DNA of 64,000 nucleotides. It comes from JBNJGB01 sp051747385 (GTDB taxonomy: Bacteria; Myxococcota_A; UBA9042; PHBI01; JACKFB01). The stretch is from contig JBNJGB010000005.1 in the NCBI GenBank assembly GCA_051747385.1, positions 62,001 to 126,000 on the forward strand, in the 5' to 3' direction. Position numbers and translations under genes: made by a program. The notes under the pieces are model-generated. The model made no database searches and was not told where the DNA came from. It worked only from the letters and a program-made list of their open reading frames with translations. This document shows positions 1 to 8,567 of the stretch, in pieces (position 1 is the stretch's first letter; the number at the start of each line of letters is the position of its first letter).

Positions 1-2
1 CC

Positions 3-395
3 GAGGTCCGGGAGGACGCCGCGTCCCGCATCCACGGCAACGCCGACTTCCCGGAGGACGGCATCGCCGTGGACATCGGGCCGGAGACGCGCCTCCTGTA
101 CGAGCGCTTCATCGGCGGCGCCCGCACCGTGTTCTGGAACGGCCCCATGGGCATCTTCGAGATGCAGCCCTTCGCCGCCGGCACGGAGGCCGTCGCCCAC
201 GCCATCGCCCACGCGGGCGCCACCAGCGTGGTGGGGGGCGGCGACAGCGTCGCGGCCCTGCGGAAGAGCGGCTTCACGCCCTTCATCGATCACGTCAGCA
301 CCGGCGGCGGAGCCTCCCTCGAGCTGCTCGAGGGCAAGGATCTGCCGGGTGTGGAGGCGCTCCGAGTCCCGGACACGCGAGGAGAGGAAGCATGA
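3..395 (+). CDS. pgk: Phosphoglycerate kinase, C-terminal part (gene starts before the window)
   Basis: This is the C-terminal part of 3-phosphoglycerate kinase, the ATP-forming glycolytic enzyme acting on 1,3-bisphosphoglycerate. About 130 codons are visible. The family signature FWNGPMGIFE and the nucleotide-binding stretch VVGGGDSVAAL, followed by FIDHVSTGGGASLELLEGK, are all present, so the ATP lobe looks intact. The frame is open to the left edge and the true start lies outside the window. The stop TGA at 393-395 overlaps the ATG of tpiA as ATGA, so the two are probably translationally coupled in a glycolytic operon (gap upstream is expected but not visible). Confidence 0.96.
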   Translation, partial: EVREDAASRIHGNADFPEDGIAVDIGPETRLLYERFIGGARTVFWNGPMGIFEMQPFAAGTEAVAHAIAHAGATSVVGGGDSVAALRKSGFTPFIDHVSTGGGASLELLEGKDLPGVEALRVPDTRGEEA

Positions 396-1171
396 GCGAC
401 CATGGCCGCCGCCCGGTGATCGCCGGCAACTGGAAGATGAACACCACCCTGGACGAGGCGACCGACCTCGCCTCCGCGGTGGCGGAGCGGAGCAAGGGCG
501 TGCGACAGGCGGAGGTCCTGGTGATCCCGCCCGCCTGCTTCCTGGAGCAGGTGGCCGAGGCGGTCACGGGCTCCCCGGTCTCCGTCGGCGCCCAGAACAT
601 GCACCCGGAGCCGGGGGGCGCCTACACGGGCGAGATCGCCGGCCCGATGCTGGAGAGCATGGGCGTGAGCCACGTCCTCTGCGGCCACTCGGAGCGCCGC
701 CAGCTCTTCGGCGAGAGCCCGGAGTGGGTGGGCCGGAAGGTCGCCGCGGCCCACCGGCACGGCCTCACCCCGATCCTCTGCGTGGGAGAGACGCTGGAGG
801 AGCGCCAGGACGATCGCACCGAGGCCGTCGTCGTCGAGCAGATCGATCGGGGTCTGGCCCAGCTCACGGCCGCGCAGGTGTCCCACACGATCGTGGCCTA
901 CGAGCCCGTCTGGGCGATCGGCACCGGCCACACCGCCACGCCCGAGCAGGCCCAGGAGGTCCACGCGTCCATCCGGAGGCGCCTCGGCGACCGCTTCGGG
1001 CAGGACGTGGCACGGACCGTCCGCATCCAGTACGGCGGCAGCGTCAAGCCCCAGAACGCCGAGTCGCTCCTCGCGCAGCCCGACATCGACGGGGCCCTGG
1101 TGGGCGGCGCCAGCCTGAAGGCCGACTCCTTCACCCAGATCGTCGAGGCCGCGATCCGCGTTCTTGGTTGA
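392..1171 (+). CDS. tpiA: Triosephosphate isomerase
   Basis: A full-length 259-residue TIM-barrel enzyme interconverting dihydroxyacetone phosphate and glyceraldehyde 3-phosphate in the cytoplasm. The active-site set is complete: N13/K15 in GNWKMN, H100 in CGHSERR, and the catalytic E172 in VAYEPVWAIG. The phosphate-binding loop YGGSVKPQN and the GALVGGASL end are also present. Length matches bacterial TpiA (about 250). The ATG overlaps the pgk stop by 4 bp. secG follows 56 bp downstream, a pgk-tpiA-secG order common in many bacteria. Confidence 0.98.
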   Translation: MSDHGRRPVIAGNWKMNTTLDEATDLASAVAERSKGVRQAEVLVIPPACFLEQVAEAVTGSPVSVGAQNMHPEPGGAYTGEIAGPMLESMGVSHVLCGHSERRQLFGESPEWVGRKVAAAHRHGLTPILCVGETLEERQDDRTEAVVVEQIDRGLAQLTAAQVSHTIVAYEPVWAIGTGHTATPEQAQEVHASIRRRLGDRFGQDVARTVRIQYGGSVKPQNAESLLAQPDIDGALVGGASLKADSFTQIVEAAIRVLG

Positions 1172-1227
1172 CCGCGCTTCGCCGGGTCTGGTAGACGGTC
1201 GCGCCTTCCGTAAGGAGAGCGGTCGAT

Positions 1228-1650
1228 ATGCAGTTCGTCCTCATCCTGCTTTTCGTCATCGTCTGCGTACTTCTCTGCCTGGTGATCCTGCTCCAGCCCG
1301 GTAAGGGCTCCGGAATGGGCGCCATCGGCGGAGGCGGCGGGGGCGGCGGCACGGTCTTCGGCGCCCGCGGCGCCGTCGGATTCCTGGGCAAGCTCACCGG
1401 GTGGCTCGCGGCGGCCTTCATGGTCCTGTCGCTGTTCCTGGCGCGGGCGAGCATCACGGAGTCCGCGGTGGACCCGAGCGCCGTCGGCGGCGCCGCGCCC
1501 ACGGAGGCGCCGGCCGGTGCCGGTGGCGAGGCGGGCGAGGAAGCCCCGGCCGAAGGCGAGCAGCAGGCTCCCGCCGAGGGTGCCGGCGAGGCCCCCGCCG
1601 AGGGCGCGGAGGGCGGCGACGAGACCGCCCCGGCCGAGGAGAGCGAGTAG
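1228..1650 (+). CDS. secG: Preprotein translocase subunit SecG
   Basis: SecG is the small auxiliary subunit of the SecYEG channel in the inner membrane. The 140-residue product has the N-terminal hydrophobic segment (about residues 3-22) followed by the diagnostic LLQPGKGSGMG motif. A Gly-rich stretch with FGARGAVGFLGKLT comes next, then a second hydrophobic segment near residues 60-78. The last 50 residues are an Ala/Glu/Pro-rich tail, longer than in most SecG proteins and likely disordered. AAGGAG lies about 10 nt before the ATG. The gene follows tpiA on the same strand. Confidence 0.93.
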   Translation: MQFVLILLFVIVCVLLCLVILLQPGKGSGMGAIGGGGGGGGTVFGARGAVGFLGKLTGWLAAAFMVLSLFLARASITESAVDPSAVGGAAPTEAPAGAGGEAGEEAPAEGEQQAPAEGAGEAPAEGAEGGDETAPAEESE

Positions 1651-1654
1651 GCTC

Positions 1655-1683
1655 TTGACCGCCGCTGCGCCGGGTGTTACCCA
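1655..1683 (+). promoter_or_regulatory. Candidate promoter for tRNA-Leu
   Basis: TTGACC at 1655-1660 and TACCCA at 1678-1683 are separated by 17 bp. A start near 1690 would give about 20 nt of leader before the tRNA. The -10 form TACCC recurs at other candidate promoters in this window. Confidence 0.5.
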
Positions 1684-1710
1684 CCTTTCGGCGTGCGCGG
1701 CACCGCGTAT

Positions 1711-1800
1711 GCGAGAGTGGCGGAATTGGTAGACGCGCTAGGTTGAGGGCCTAGTGAGCAGTTATTGCTCGTGGGGGTTCAAGTCCCCCCTCTCGCACCA
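1711..1800 (+). tRNA. tRNA-Leu, anticodon GAG
   Basis: A 90-nt class II tRNA. The acceptor stem GCGAGAG pairs with CTCTCGC and the CCA end is encoded. The D-arm GGAATTGGTAGACGC is standard. The anticodon stem-loop CTAGG-TTGAGGG-CCTAG places GAG at positions 34-36, reading leucine CUC/CUU codons. The long variable arm around GAGCAGTTATTGCTC and the T-arm GGGGGTTCAAGTCCCCC are typical of bacterial leucine tRNAs. A lipoprotein gene begins 26 bp downstream. Confidence 0.97.
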
Positions 1801-1826
1801 CCCTGTCCTTCCTCCGCAGCAGGCCC

Positions 1827-2261
1827 ATGGACGCACGACGCTCGACAGCCGTGCTCGGCCTGGCGCTCGTCGTCGTCGCGACGGTCGGCTGCGAAGGCCC
1901 CGCGGACGTGGTGACCTCGGCGGCCGAGGCCGCACGCGGAGGCGACCACGAGGCCTACGCGGCGTGCTTCACGCCCCGCTCCCGGCCGATCCTGCGCGCG
2001 CTGTGGCGCACGGCCGAGCGCGTGGCGCCGGACGCGGCCGGCCTCGGCGCCGGCGACGTGGCCGTCGGGGACGTCAAGGGCCTCTCCCCGGACGAGCACG
2101 ACCGTCGGCGCGCCGTGGTGACCGTGCAGGAGGGGGGCCGCAGCCTGCCGGTCGTGCTGCACTCCCTGGCCGGGGCCTGGCGCATCGATCTCATGGACAC
2201 CGAGCGGGTCTCCATGGGCCTTGGCGGGCGCGGGCGCGGCGGGTCCCAGGGTGGGCCGTAG
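1827..2261 (+). CDS. Small lipoprotein, first of three tandem paralogues
   Basis: A 144-residue protein of unknown function. The N-terminus has basic residues, a hydrophobic core and a lipobox ending in VGC at about residue 24, so it is probably a lipoprotein. The mature part begins with an Ala-rich helix, then EAYAACFTPRS. A conserved WRIDLMD motif sits near residue 120, and the tail is Gly/Arg-rich. The helix-then-FTPxS layout with a late WRID strand is shared with the next two genes. It resembles small NTF2-like folds, but that is inference. The gene lies just after the tRNA and may share its transcript; no strong ribosome-binding site is seen. Confidence 0.75.
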   Translation: MDARRSTAVLGLALVVVATVGCEGPADVVTSAAEAARGGDHEAYAACFTPRSRPILRALWRTAERVAPDAAGLGAGDVAVGDVKGLSPDEHDRRRAVVTVQEGGRSLPVVLHSLAGAWRIDLMDTERVSMGLGGRGRGGSQGGP

Positions 2262-2287
2262 GCTGGGACGCGCGCGGGGTTTTCTGC

Positions 2288-2293
2288 TAGCCT
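2288..2293 (+). promoter_or_regulatory. Candidate -10 box 8 nt before a start codon (leaderless?)
   Basis: TAGCCT lies 8 nt before the ATG at 2302 and there is no Shine-Dalgarno sequence. The -35 match (TGGGAC with 18-bp spacing) is poor. It is listed because the same geometry recurs at 11039 and 16832. Confidence 0.35.
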
Positions 2294-2301
2294 CCGCGCC
2301 G

Positions 2302-2718
2302 ATGTCGGAGACGAGACGATGGATCCCCGCCCTGGGGTTGCTGCTCCTGATGCTGGCCGGCTGCGCCGAGGCGCCGGAGGAGCGCCTGGAGGGTGCGTGG
2401 AAGGCCGCGGAGGCCGAGGACGTGGAGGCGTTCGCCCTGTACTTCACGCCGCCGTCTGCGGAGGTGATCCGCGGCATGGTGAACGTGACGGAGCGCACGC
2501 GCGGGAAGATGGAGTACCTGGACGACCCCTTCGCGGTGCTGCCGAGGGGCGAGATCATGGGCGTCGAGGAGCGCGGGGACCTGGCCGTGGTCACCGTGAA
2601 GCCGAAGGGCGATCCCTACGAGGTGCGCATGACCACGCACCGCGGCCAGTGGCGCATCGACGGCTTCGCCCTGCCGGAGATGTGGGCCCCGCTGGAGGAG
2701 CGAGACGATCTATGGTGA
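2302..2718 (+). CDS. Small lipoprotein, second of three tandem paralogues
   Basis: A 138-residue probable lipoprotein of unknown function. The signal segment LLLLMLAGC ends with the lipobox cysteine near residue 21. The mature region repeats the family pattern: an Ala/Glu-rich helix, VEAFALYFTPPS, then QWRIDGFALPEMW near the C-terminus. The ATG at 2302 was chosen over upstream in-frame starts because it gives a clean signal peptide and leaves the preceding gene free. The 3' end overlaps the next gene by 7 bp, so the two are probably co-translated. Confidence 0.8.
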   Translation: MSETRRWIPALGLLLLMLAGCAEAPEERLEGAWKAAEAEDVEAFALYFTPPSAEVIRGMVNVTERTRGKMEYLDDPFAVLPRGEIMGVEERGDLAVVTVKPKGDPYEVRMTTHRGQWRIDGFALPEMWAPLEERDDLW

Positions 2719-3122
2719 TCCCGGGGTGGAAGAAGGCCGCCGCCGGCCTCGGCCTGGTCCTGGCCAGCGGGCTGACCGGCTGCTTCGAGCGCTCGCCGAA
2801 GGAGGTCTACGTGGACATGACCACCTCGGCGATGATGGGCGATCGGGAGGGCTTCCTCGAGGGCTTCACCGAGCGGAGCAGGGATCTGGTCGGGGCCCTC
2901 ATCAGCCTCTCCGAGGCCTACGGGATGGACGACTCCAACCCGTACGAGCTGCTCGTCTTCGACTCGGTGGACGACGTGACCATCGAGGAGGATCGGGCCA
3001 TCCTGATGGTCCGCCGCCGGGCGCAGGTCCGGAAGATCCTCATGGTGAAGAGCGAGGACGACGAGTGGCGCATCGACACCCGGGAGCTCGAGGAGTTCTG
3101 GGAGGAGCACGGCCGGCGATGA
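2712..3122 (+). CDS. Small lipoprotein, third of three tandem paralogues
   Basis: A 136-residue probable lipoprotein of unknown function. The N-terminus WKKAAAGLGLVLASGLTGC gives a lipobox near residue 23. Later sections repeat the paralogue pattern: GDREGFLEGFTERS, then EWRIDTRELEEFW close to the C-terminus. The middle is richer in acidic residues than in its siblings. The gene overlaps its neighbour by 7 bp and lies 28 bp before the pseudokinase. The three lipoproteins probably arose by tandem duplication and diverged widely. Confidence 0.8.
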   Translation: MVIPGWKKAAAGLGLVLASGLTGCFERSPKEVYVDMTTSAMMGDREGFLEGFTERSRDLVGALISLSEAYGMDDSNPYELLVFDSVDDVTIEEDRAILMVRRRAQVRKILMVKSEDDEWRIDTRELEEFWEEHGRR

Positions 3123-3150
3123 GGCCCTGCGGCCCGGGGCGCGTCGACTG

Positions 3151-4395
3151 ATGCGCCTGGGCCCCTACGAGGCGGCGCGCTGGATCGGCGCCGGACCCGC
3201 CCACCAGCTCTTCGTGGACGCGGAGGACCGCCTGCTCCTCCGCCCGGGCCCCACCCTGGACGCCGGCGAGCGCGAGTCCCTGCGCGGCCCGACCCTGCGC
3301 CTGATCCGAGCCCTCGAGGAGGGCGGCCCCGGCCTCCCGCGGCTGCTGGAGCACCGGCTGGAGGGGGAGCCCTGGCTGCTGGGCCTGGCGGACCCGGTCG
3401 GACGCTCTTCCCATCTGCTGCACGGGCCCCTGCCCGCCGGCCCCGTCCTGGGCCTGGCGGAGGCGCTGCTGCGGGTCATGGCGCGGCTGCACGCCGAGGG
3501 GCTGTACCACGGCGCCCTCACCCCCGGCCGCGTGGTCCTCGACGACGACGGGGCACCCCACGTCCCGACGGTGGGGGAGGCCTTCCTCGCCCAGACGGGC
3601 CTCCGCGAACCCCTCCGGCCGTCCGCGCCGGAGTTCGCCGGACTCTTCGGCGTGCCCTGGCTGGTGCCGCCCGAGGTGCTCCTCAGGCGCCCGCTGTCCC
3701 CGGCCAGCGACGTGTTCGCCGTGGCCGCCATGGCCCACGCCTGGCTCACCGGGCAGCCGGCGCACCGGGGACGCCGCATCCTGGACGTCTACGCGGCGCT
3801 CCGCTCGGGGACGCGCAGCCGCCTCCAGGGGCGCGCGGGAGACGTCCCCGCCGATCTCGCTGCCCTGCTGGACACCGCCATGGAGCCCGACCCGGCGGCG
3901 CGACCGTCGCCGACCACCCTGCGTGAGGCCCTCGCGGCGCACGCCGGCGACCCCGCGGCGTTGCTGGAGCACCTGGACGCCCCCGCCCACCCCTGGTCGA
4001 AGGGACTCGAGGCGCGCCGGCCGGAGGACGCCCCGGGGCCGCCGGGCTCCGAGGCGGAGAAGGCCCGCCAGCAGGCCATCCGACAGGCCGCGCTGCGCCT
4101 CGACATGCACCGGGAGCGCCGCCCGGACCGATCCGCCCGGCGCCGCGTGGGCATCCTGACGACCGTCGTCGTCCTGCTGGGCCTCGTGCTCTTGACACCG
4201 ACCATGATCGAGCAGCACCCGACCACCGAGGAGGCACGTCCGCCCTCGCCGGAGCCGCAGGCCGGAGAGCGCGCACCCGAGCCCGCCGTGTCCGTCACGG
4301 TGGGCGACCGCGAACCCGTGAAGGCCCCCCGCATCCGCCGCCGCCAGCCGGAGCCGGAGCAGCGCCTGCCGCGCGCCGACCCGGTGGAGCCCTGA
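3151..4395 (+). CDS. Membrane-anchored Ser/Thr protein kinase-like protein, probably a pseudokinase
   Basis: A 414-residue protein with a kinase fold on the N-terminal side. The normal HRDLKPxN catalytic loop reads HGALTPGRV (from residue 120), lacking both the catalytic Asp and the Asn. The DFG position reads TVG. Other subdomains remain recognisable: PPEVL for APE, then SPASDVFAVAAMAHAWLTG and DPAARPSP. No Gly-rich loop or Val-Ala-Ile-Lys is evident. A single membrane segment lies near residues 334-352, followed by a Pro/Glu/Arg-rich tail. It is probably a catalytically dead scaffold or sensor. It follows three lipoprotein genes on the same strand, so it may act with them in the envelope. 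Confidence 0.8.
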   Translation: MRLGPYEAARWIGAGPAHQLFVDAEDRLLLRPGPTLDAGERESLRGPTLRLIRALEEGGPGLPRLLEHRLEGEPWLLGLADPVGRSSHLLHGPLPAGPVLGLAEALLRVMARLHAEGLYHGALTPGRVVLDDDGAPHVPTVGEAFLAQTGLREPLRPSAPEFAGLFGVPWLVPPEVLLRRPLSPASDVFAVAAMAHAWLTGQPAHRGRRILDVYAALRSGTRSRLQGRAGDVPADLAALLDTAMEPDPAARPSPTTLREALAAHAGDPAALLEHLDAPAHPWSKGLEARRPEDAPGPPGSEAEKARQQAIRQAALRLDMHRERRPDRSARRRVGILTTVVVLLGLVLLTPTMIEQHPTTEEARPPSPEPQAGERAPEPAVSVTVGDREPVKAPRIRRRQPEPEQRLPRADPVEP

Positions 4396-4402
4396 TCCCC
4401 GC

Positions 4403-5821
4403 TCAGAACGAGCACTGCAGAGAAGCGGAGAACAGATCGTAGGAGCCCTGGTGGATCCCGGCGTTCGCCGGGACGCCGTCGTACTCGCAGCCCTCTCCCG
4501 GACACTCAGCGAGGGGGCGGACCTGATACACCTTGCCCTCGATCTCGCTGACCCTGCGATCCTCCTCGAAGATGTGACCGTAGGACATCCCGAGGGTCAC
4601 GGGCCCCGCCTGCCCCTGGATCCCCAGCCCGAAGCCGAAGCGGTCGTAGGAGGGGAAGTCCAGGTGCTCGTAGCCGTTCGGCGTGGCGCCCTGCTCCCAG
4701 AACCCCCCAGCGGACAGGCTCACGGCCTCCAGGACGTTCCAGGTGCTCCCGAGCCGCACGCTCAAGGTGTCGCGCCACTTCTTGTCCACCACGACGTCGG
4801 GAGCGGGATGGGGGGCAAAGAGATTGATCTCGCCCTCCAGGTCCACCTCGTATTCCTCGATCATGGACCAGGCCTCATAGACGACGTTCAACTCCACGTC
4901 GAACACCTCGCGCACGCCGTCCAGATGCCGATACCGGACGCCCGCGCGCACCTTCGGGGGGAGGACGAAGTCCATCGTGGCCGAGGAGTCGGACACCACG
5001 AGCCGATCCTCCGCAAACTGCGTCTGTCCGGGGATGTTGTGCAGGGTCCAGTCGCCCTGCAGATCCAGGTAGACGGGGACAAAGCGGCTCGACACCCCCA
5101 GCTCGATCTCGTCGATCGGGCGCCACCACCCGCCCAGCACGGCACTGAATGACGTCGCGTCCGACATGCTCACGTCCGCCTCGACGTCGGTCGACGAGTA
5201 GTACGGATTCAGGGCGCCCCCAAGGGACCCGTCGGCCACGAGCTTCATCTTCACCTCCTGGGCGTTCGCGTACATCAGCGTGAGCCCCAGGCCGAACTCG
5301 TCGGGCTTGCCCCAGGCGACGGCGCCGCCCACGAAGAACAGCTTCGCCTCCATGCGGGTCAACATGTATCGCTGGCCTCCGTCCACGGGAAACTCCTTGT
5401 TCCCAATGGCGTTCGGTCCCCAGACGCCGAACCCGAAGGTGAAATCCTCCAGCCCGAAGTCGGAGACCGCGACACCGAATGGCCCCAAGGGGAACAGGGG
5501 CTTCTCGTTGCGGACCGTCTCGGTCGGACTGAAGGCGAGTTCGTCGGTTCGCGGGATGCTGCTCTCGACGCGCCGGAAGGTCGTGGAGGAGTGAAAGAAC
5601 GTGTTGTTCACGTACACGTGGTTGCCGCTCAGCCGCGTCAGCGCGCCCGGGTTCAGAGCGATGGCGGTCGGATTGTCCGCCAGGACGGCGAAGGCCCCGC
5701 CCCGACTCAGGGCCCGCGTCCCGTGCCCGGGTAGCTCCATACCCGCAGCGTGGCTCTCGGCGACACCGAGTCCGAGGACGAGCGTGGAAACGACGACGGT
5801 GCGCACGAGTCGACCTGGCAT
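4403..5821 (-). CDS. FadL/TodX (OMPP1) family outer-membrane transporter
   Basis: A 472-residue outer-membrane beta-barrel of the FadL family, which imports long-chain fatty acids or other hydrophobic compounds. It has a signal peptide of about 25 residues ending in SHAAG. The characteristic N-terminal hatch ALSRGGAFAVLADNPTAI-ALNPGALTRL follows, and the aromatic C-terminal residue (CSF) is typical of BAM substrates. The start at 5821 has AGGAGG/GGAGAG upstream and removes a spurious 148-residue extension. It is convergent with the pseudokinase gene (7-bp gap) and divergent from the lipoprotein at 5988. The substrate cannot be read from sequence. Confidence 0.9.
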   Translation of the reverse strand: MPGRLVRTVVVSTLVLGLGVAESHAAGMELPGHGTRALSRGGAFAVLADNPTAIALNPGALTRLSGNHVYVNNTFFHSSTTFRRVESSIPRTDELAFSPTETVRNEKPLFPLGPFGVAVSDFGLEDFTFGFGVWGPNAIGNKEFPVDGGQRYMLTRMEAKLFFVGGAVAWGKPDEFGLGLTLMYANAQEVKMKLVADGSLGGALNPYYSSTDVEADVSMSDATSFSAVLGGWWRPIDEIELGVSSRFVPVYLDLQGDWTLHNIPGQTQFAEDRLVVSDSSATMDFVLPPKVRAGVRYRHLDGVREVFDVELNVVYEAWSMIEEYEVDLEGEINLFAPHPAPDVVVDKKWRDTLSVRLGSTWNVLEAVSLSAGGFWEQGATPNGYEHLDFPSYDRFGFGLGIQGQAGPVTLGMSYGHIFEEDRRVSEIEGKVYQVRPLAECPGEGCEYDGVPANAGIHQGSYDLFSASLQCSF

Positions 5822-5987
5822 GCGTCTCTCCCCTCCTGGCGTGCTGCGACGTTCGTACCGGGCGGGGCCCGTCCCCGGAACGCGAAACGCGGCACGCCTG
5901 TTTTGACGCATCCTGACCGGTTGTGCAAACGTACTCCGCGCTCGGCTCGAATCCGCCGTCTCGCCATGATTGTCAGGAGGCCTCCCC

Positions 5988-6953
5988 GTGCTCCGCCCCC
6001 GCTGCTCGTGTGCGACCGCGACCGCTTTCGTCGTCGCCGTCGGGCTCCTCGCTTGTGAAAACTCGACCGACGAAAGCCCGAACGTCCTGCCCATTGCGGA
6101 CGGCGACGTCGGAGGCGAGGAAACCTCGACAGCCGATGGAGACGTTGGGGAGCCGGACGCCGACAGAGACACGGACACGAGCGCTCCCGACGCGAGCGCC
6201 GAGGGGTGCGACTGCATCCAGCAGGGAGATTGGTACATCTTCGACACCCTCGGCCTGGAGACCATCGACGGGGGCGATCACAACGTCATCGACACGCTCA
6301 ATCAGCTCTGGTCTCAGGACATCGACAAGAACCTCCTCAACATCCTCTTCCTGGTAGAGTCGGTGACGAACTCCAACGTGACGTTCAAGGCGTACAACGC
6401 GGCCCGCGTACCGGACAGCCAGGACATCTGCCTGCTCCGAGACACCGAGATCACCCTGAGCTTCCCGCTGGACGGCTGCCGCCTCCTCGAGTCCCCCGAG
6501 GCCGGGATCAACATCTACGCTGGCCCGACCAACTTCCCCGTCAACTGCAACACGGAGAACACGCCGCAGCACATCATCCCCGCGCGACGCGTCATCCTCC
6601 GGGGCGAGATGAACAACGACTGCGCCGCCATCACGGACGGCATCTTGGTCCGGGGAGTGATCGGCAAGCGCGCGCTGGAGCAGACCTGCACCTGCGTGCG
6701 GCTGGGCGGACAGTCGGTGGAGAAGTGCGGTCAGCTCGACCCCGAGTACTCGGAGATGATCGAGGAGGCGGACGAGCCGGTGTGCGTGGGTTGCAACGAG
6801 GAGTATCAGAGCCTCGTCGAACTCATCGTGGCCTTCGGAGTCGGCCAGCAGCTCGATTACACGGGCCTGACGAGCGATGGCAAGCCCGCCGTGACCCTCA
6901 GCGGCTTCTTCTCGGCCACGCGCTATGGGCAGACGCCGCCGGACTGCCCGTGA
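5988..6953 (+). CDS. Cys-rich lipoprotein of unknown function
   Basis: A 321-residue probable lipoprotein. The GTG at 5988 is chosen because AGGAGG sits 7 nt upstream. This gives a short signal peptide, VAVGLLAC, with the acylated cysteine at residue 23. After it comes a linker of about 45 residues rich in Asp, Glu, Thr and Ala. The rest is a compact domain of about 230 residues with roughly 14 cysteines (CDCIQ, CTCVR, CVGC and others), probably disulfide-bonded. The family is not recognised. It is divergent from the FadL-type gene and convergent with murJ (3-bp gap). Confidence 0.8.
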   Translation: MLRPRCSCATATAFVVAVGLLACENSTDESPNVLPIADGDVGGEETSTADGDVGEPDADRDTDTSAPDASAEGCDCIQQGDWYIFDTLGLETIDGGDHNVIDTLNQLWSQDIDKNLLNILFLVESVTNSNVTFKAYNAARVPDSQDICLLRDTEITLSFPLDGCRLLESPEAGINIYAGPTNFPVNCNTENTPQHIIPARRVILRGEMNNDCAAITDGILVRGVIGKRALEQTCTCVRLGGQSVEKCGQLDPEYSEMIEEADEPVCVGCNEEYQSLVELIVAFGVGQQLDYTGLTSDGKPAVTLSGFFSATRYGQTPPDCP

Positions 6954-6956
6954 GCC

Positions 6957-8567
6957 TCAGCGCCTGAGCAGCTTGCGCCGGACCGCCTTCAGGGCGCCCT
7001 CCAGCTCGTCGACCCCGAGGACGCGACAGGCGGGCAGGTAGGTGACGGCCGCCAAGGTCAGGGCTCCGAGGAGCCAGACCACGAGCAGGAGCCGGCCCTC
7101 CACCGAGGCCGCCGGCCAGAGGTGCGCGTATCCGAGCAACCCGCCCGTCATGATCGCGGTCGCTCCGACGAGACGCGCCATCCGCCGCATCATGTCGCGG
7201 GCGCCGAGCGGCCCCATCCGGCGCCGGAGCAGCCACGCGAAGAGCCCCGCGTGGACCGCGGCCGCCAGGCTCCCGGCCAGGGCGATGCCGCCGTGGGACA
7301 GGGGCACCGACAGGGTCACGCACCCGACGATGTTCACGATCGCGGCGATGCCGGCGACGATCATCGGCGTCCGCAGGTCCTTGTGGGCATAGAAGACCTG
7401 GTTCTGGACGCGCGAGACGGCGATGGGGAACAGGCCCAGGGCGTGGAAGACCAGGGCGAAGGCGGTGCGGGCCGTGGACTCCGCGTCGAAGGCGCCGAAC
7501 TGGAACAGGAGCCTGATCATGGGCGGGCCCAGGAGGATGAGGCCCACGGTGGACGGCAGGGTCACGAACCCCATGAGCCCCGTGGCGTAGCGCAGGGTGT
7601 CCTTGACGCCCTCGTCGTCGCGGGAGGCGGTCTGATCGCTGAGCGTCGGCAGGATGACCTGGGCCACGGACACCACGAACAGCCCCAGGACCAGCTCCTG
7701 GAGGCGGATGCTGTACTGGAGCGCCGCGATGGAGCCGCCCTCCAGGGTGGAGGCGATGAGCTGGCTCACGAAGACGTTCACCTGGTAGATGCCCGCCGCC
7801 AGGGCCCCGGGCACCATGATGCGGGCCACGCGGCGGACGCCCGGGCCGAAGATCGGCTCGAAGCCGAAGCGCGTCCGCGTCCAGCGGAGCAGGAAGGGCA
7901 CCTGGAAGGCCACCTGGACCACGCCGCCCAGGAGGAAGCCGGCCACCAGGGCGTAGGACGGGTCGGGGAGGACCTGCGCCAGCCCGACGCCGCACCCGAT
8001 GATGCAGGCGTTCAGCAGCACCGGCGTGAAGGCGGACGGCCCGAAGATCCTGTGGGCGTTCAGCACCGCCTGGAGGACGGCCGCCAGGGTCACGAAGAAC
8101 AGGTAGGGCCACATCAGGCGCGTCAGCCAGATGGTCAGCTCCACCTTCCCCTCGATCTTCCGGAACTCGCTCGAGAAGAAGGTCTCGATGATCCAGGGCG
8201 TCAGCAGGATCCCGACGACGCTGATCGCCGCCGCGGCGAGGGTGAGCAGGGTCACGAACCGCGACAGGAACGCCCGGGTCTCCTCCTCGTCGCCCTTCCG
8301 CAGGTACTCGGACAGGACCGGCAGGAAGGCGGCCGTCATGGCGCCCTCGGCCAGCAGCCGGCGCAGCAGGTTCGGGATGGTCGCCGCCAGGCCGAAGGCG
8401 TCGGACGCCGCGCCGGTCCCCAGGTACAGGGCGCGCACCTGCTCACGGACGAGGCCCAGCACGCGGCTGAGCAGGGTCATCCCCGTCATCACCCCGGCGG
8501 ACCGGAGGATGGAGCGACGTCCGGCGGCGCGCCCGGCGTCCGCCTGCTCAGCCCTCTCGTCGCTCAA
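6957..8567 (-). CDS. murJ: Lipid II flippase MurJ (MviN)
   Basis: A 536-residue MOP-superfamily integral membrane protein that moves lipid II across the inner membrane for peptidoglycan synthesis. Key family stretches are GMTLLSRVLGLVREQV at the N-terminus, LPNLLRRLLAEGAMTAAFLPVL (as visible in two pieces) and many hydrophobic helices. The start appears to be TTG at 8567, with GAAGG six nt upstream; a later ATG would cut into the first membrane helix. It overlaps the 3' end of mazG by 20 bp, consistent with an operon running lipoprotein-mazG-murJ. Confidence 0.95.
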   Translation of the reverse strand: MSDERAEQADAGRAAGRRSILRSAGVMTGMTLLSRVLGLVREQVRALYLGTGAASDAFGLAATIPNLLRRLLAEGAMTAAFLPVLSEYLRKGDEEETRAFLSRFVTLLTLAAAAISVVGILLTPWIIETFFSSEFRKIEGKVELTIWLTRLMWPYLFFVTLAAVLQAVLNAHRIFGPSAFTPVLLNACIIGCGVGLAQVLPDPSYALVAGFLLGGVVQVAFQVPFLLRWTRTRFGFEPIFGPGVRRVARIMVPGALAAGIYQVNVFVSQLIASTLEGGSIAALQYSIRLQELVLGLFVVSVAQVILPTLSDQTASRDDEGVKDTLRYATGLMGFVTLPSTVGLILLGPPMIRLLFQFGAFDAESTARTAFALVFHALGLFPIAVSRVQNQVFYAHKDLRTPMIVAGIAAIVNIVGCVTLSVPLSHGGIALAGSLAAAVHAGLFAWLLRRRMGPLGARDMMRRMARLVGATAIMTGGLLGYAHLWPAASVEGRLLLVVWLLGALTLAAVTYLPACRVLGVDELEGALKAVRRKLLRR

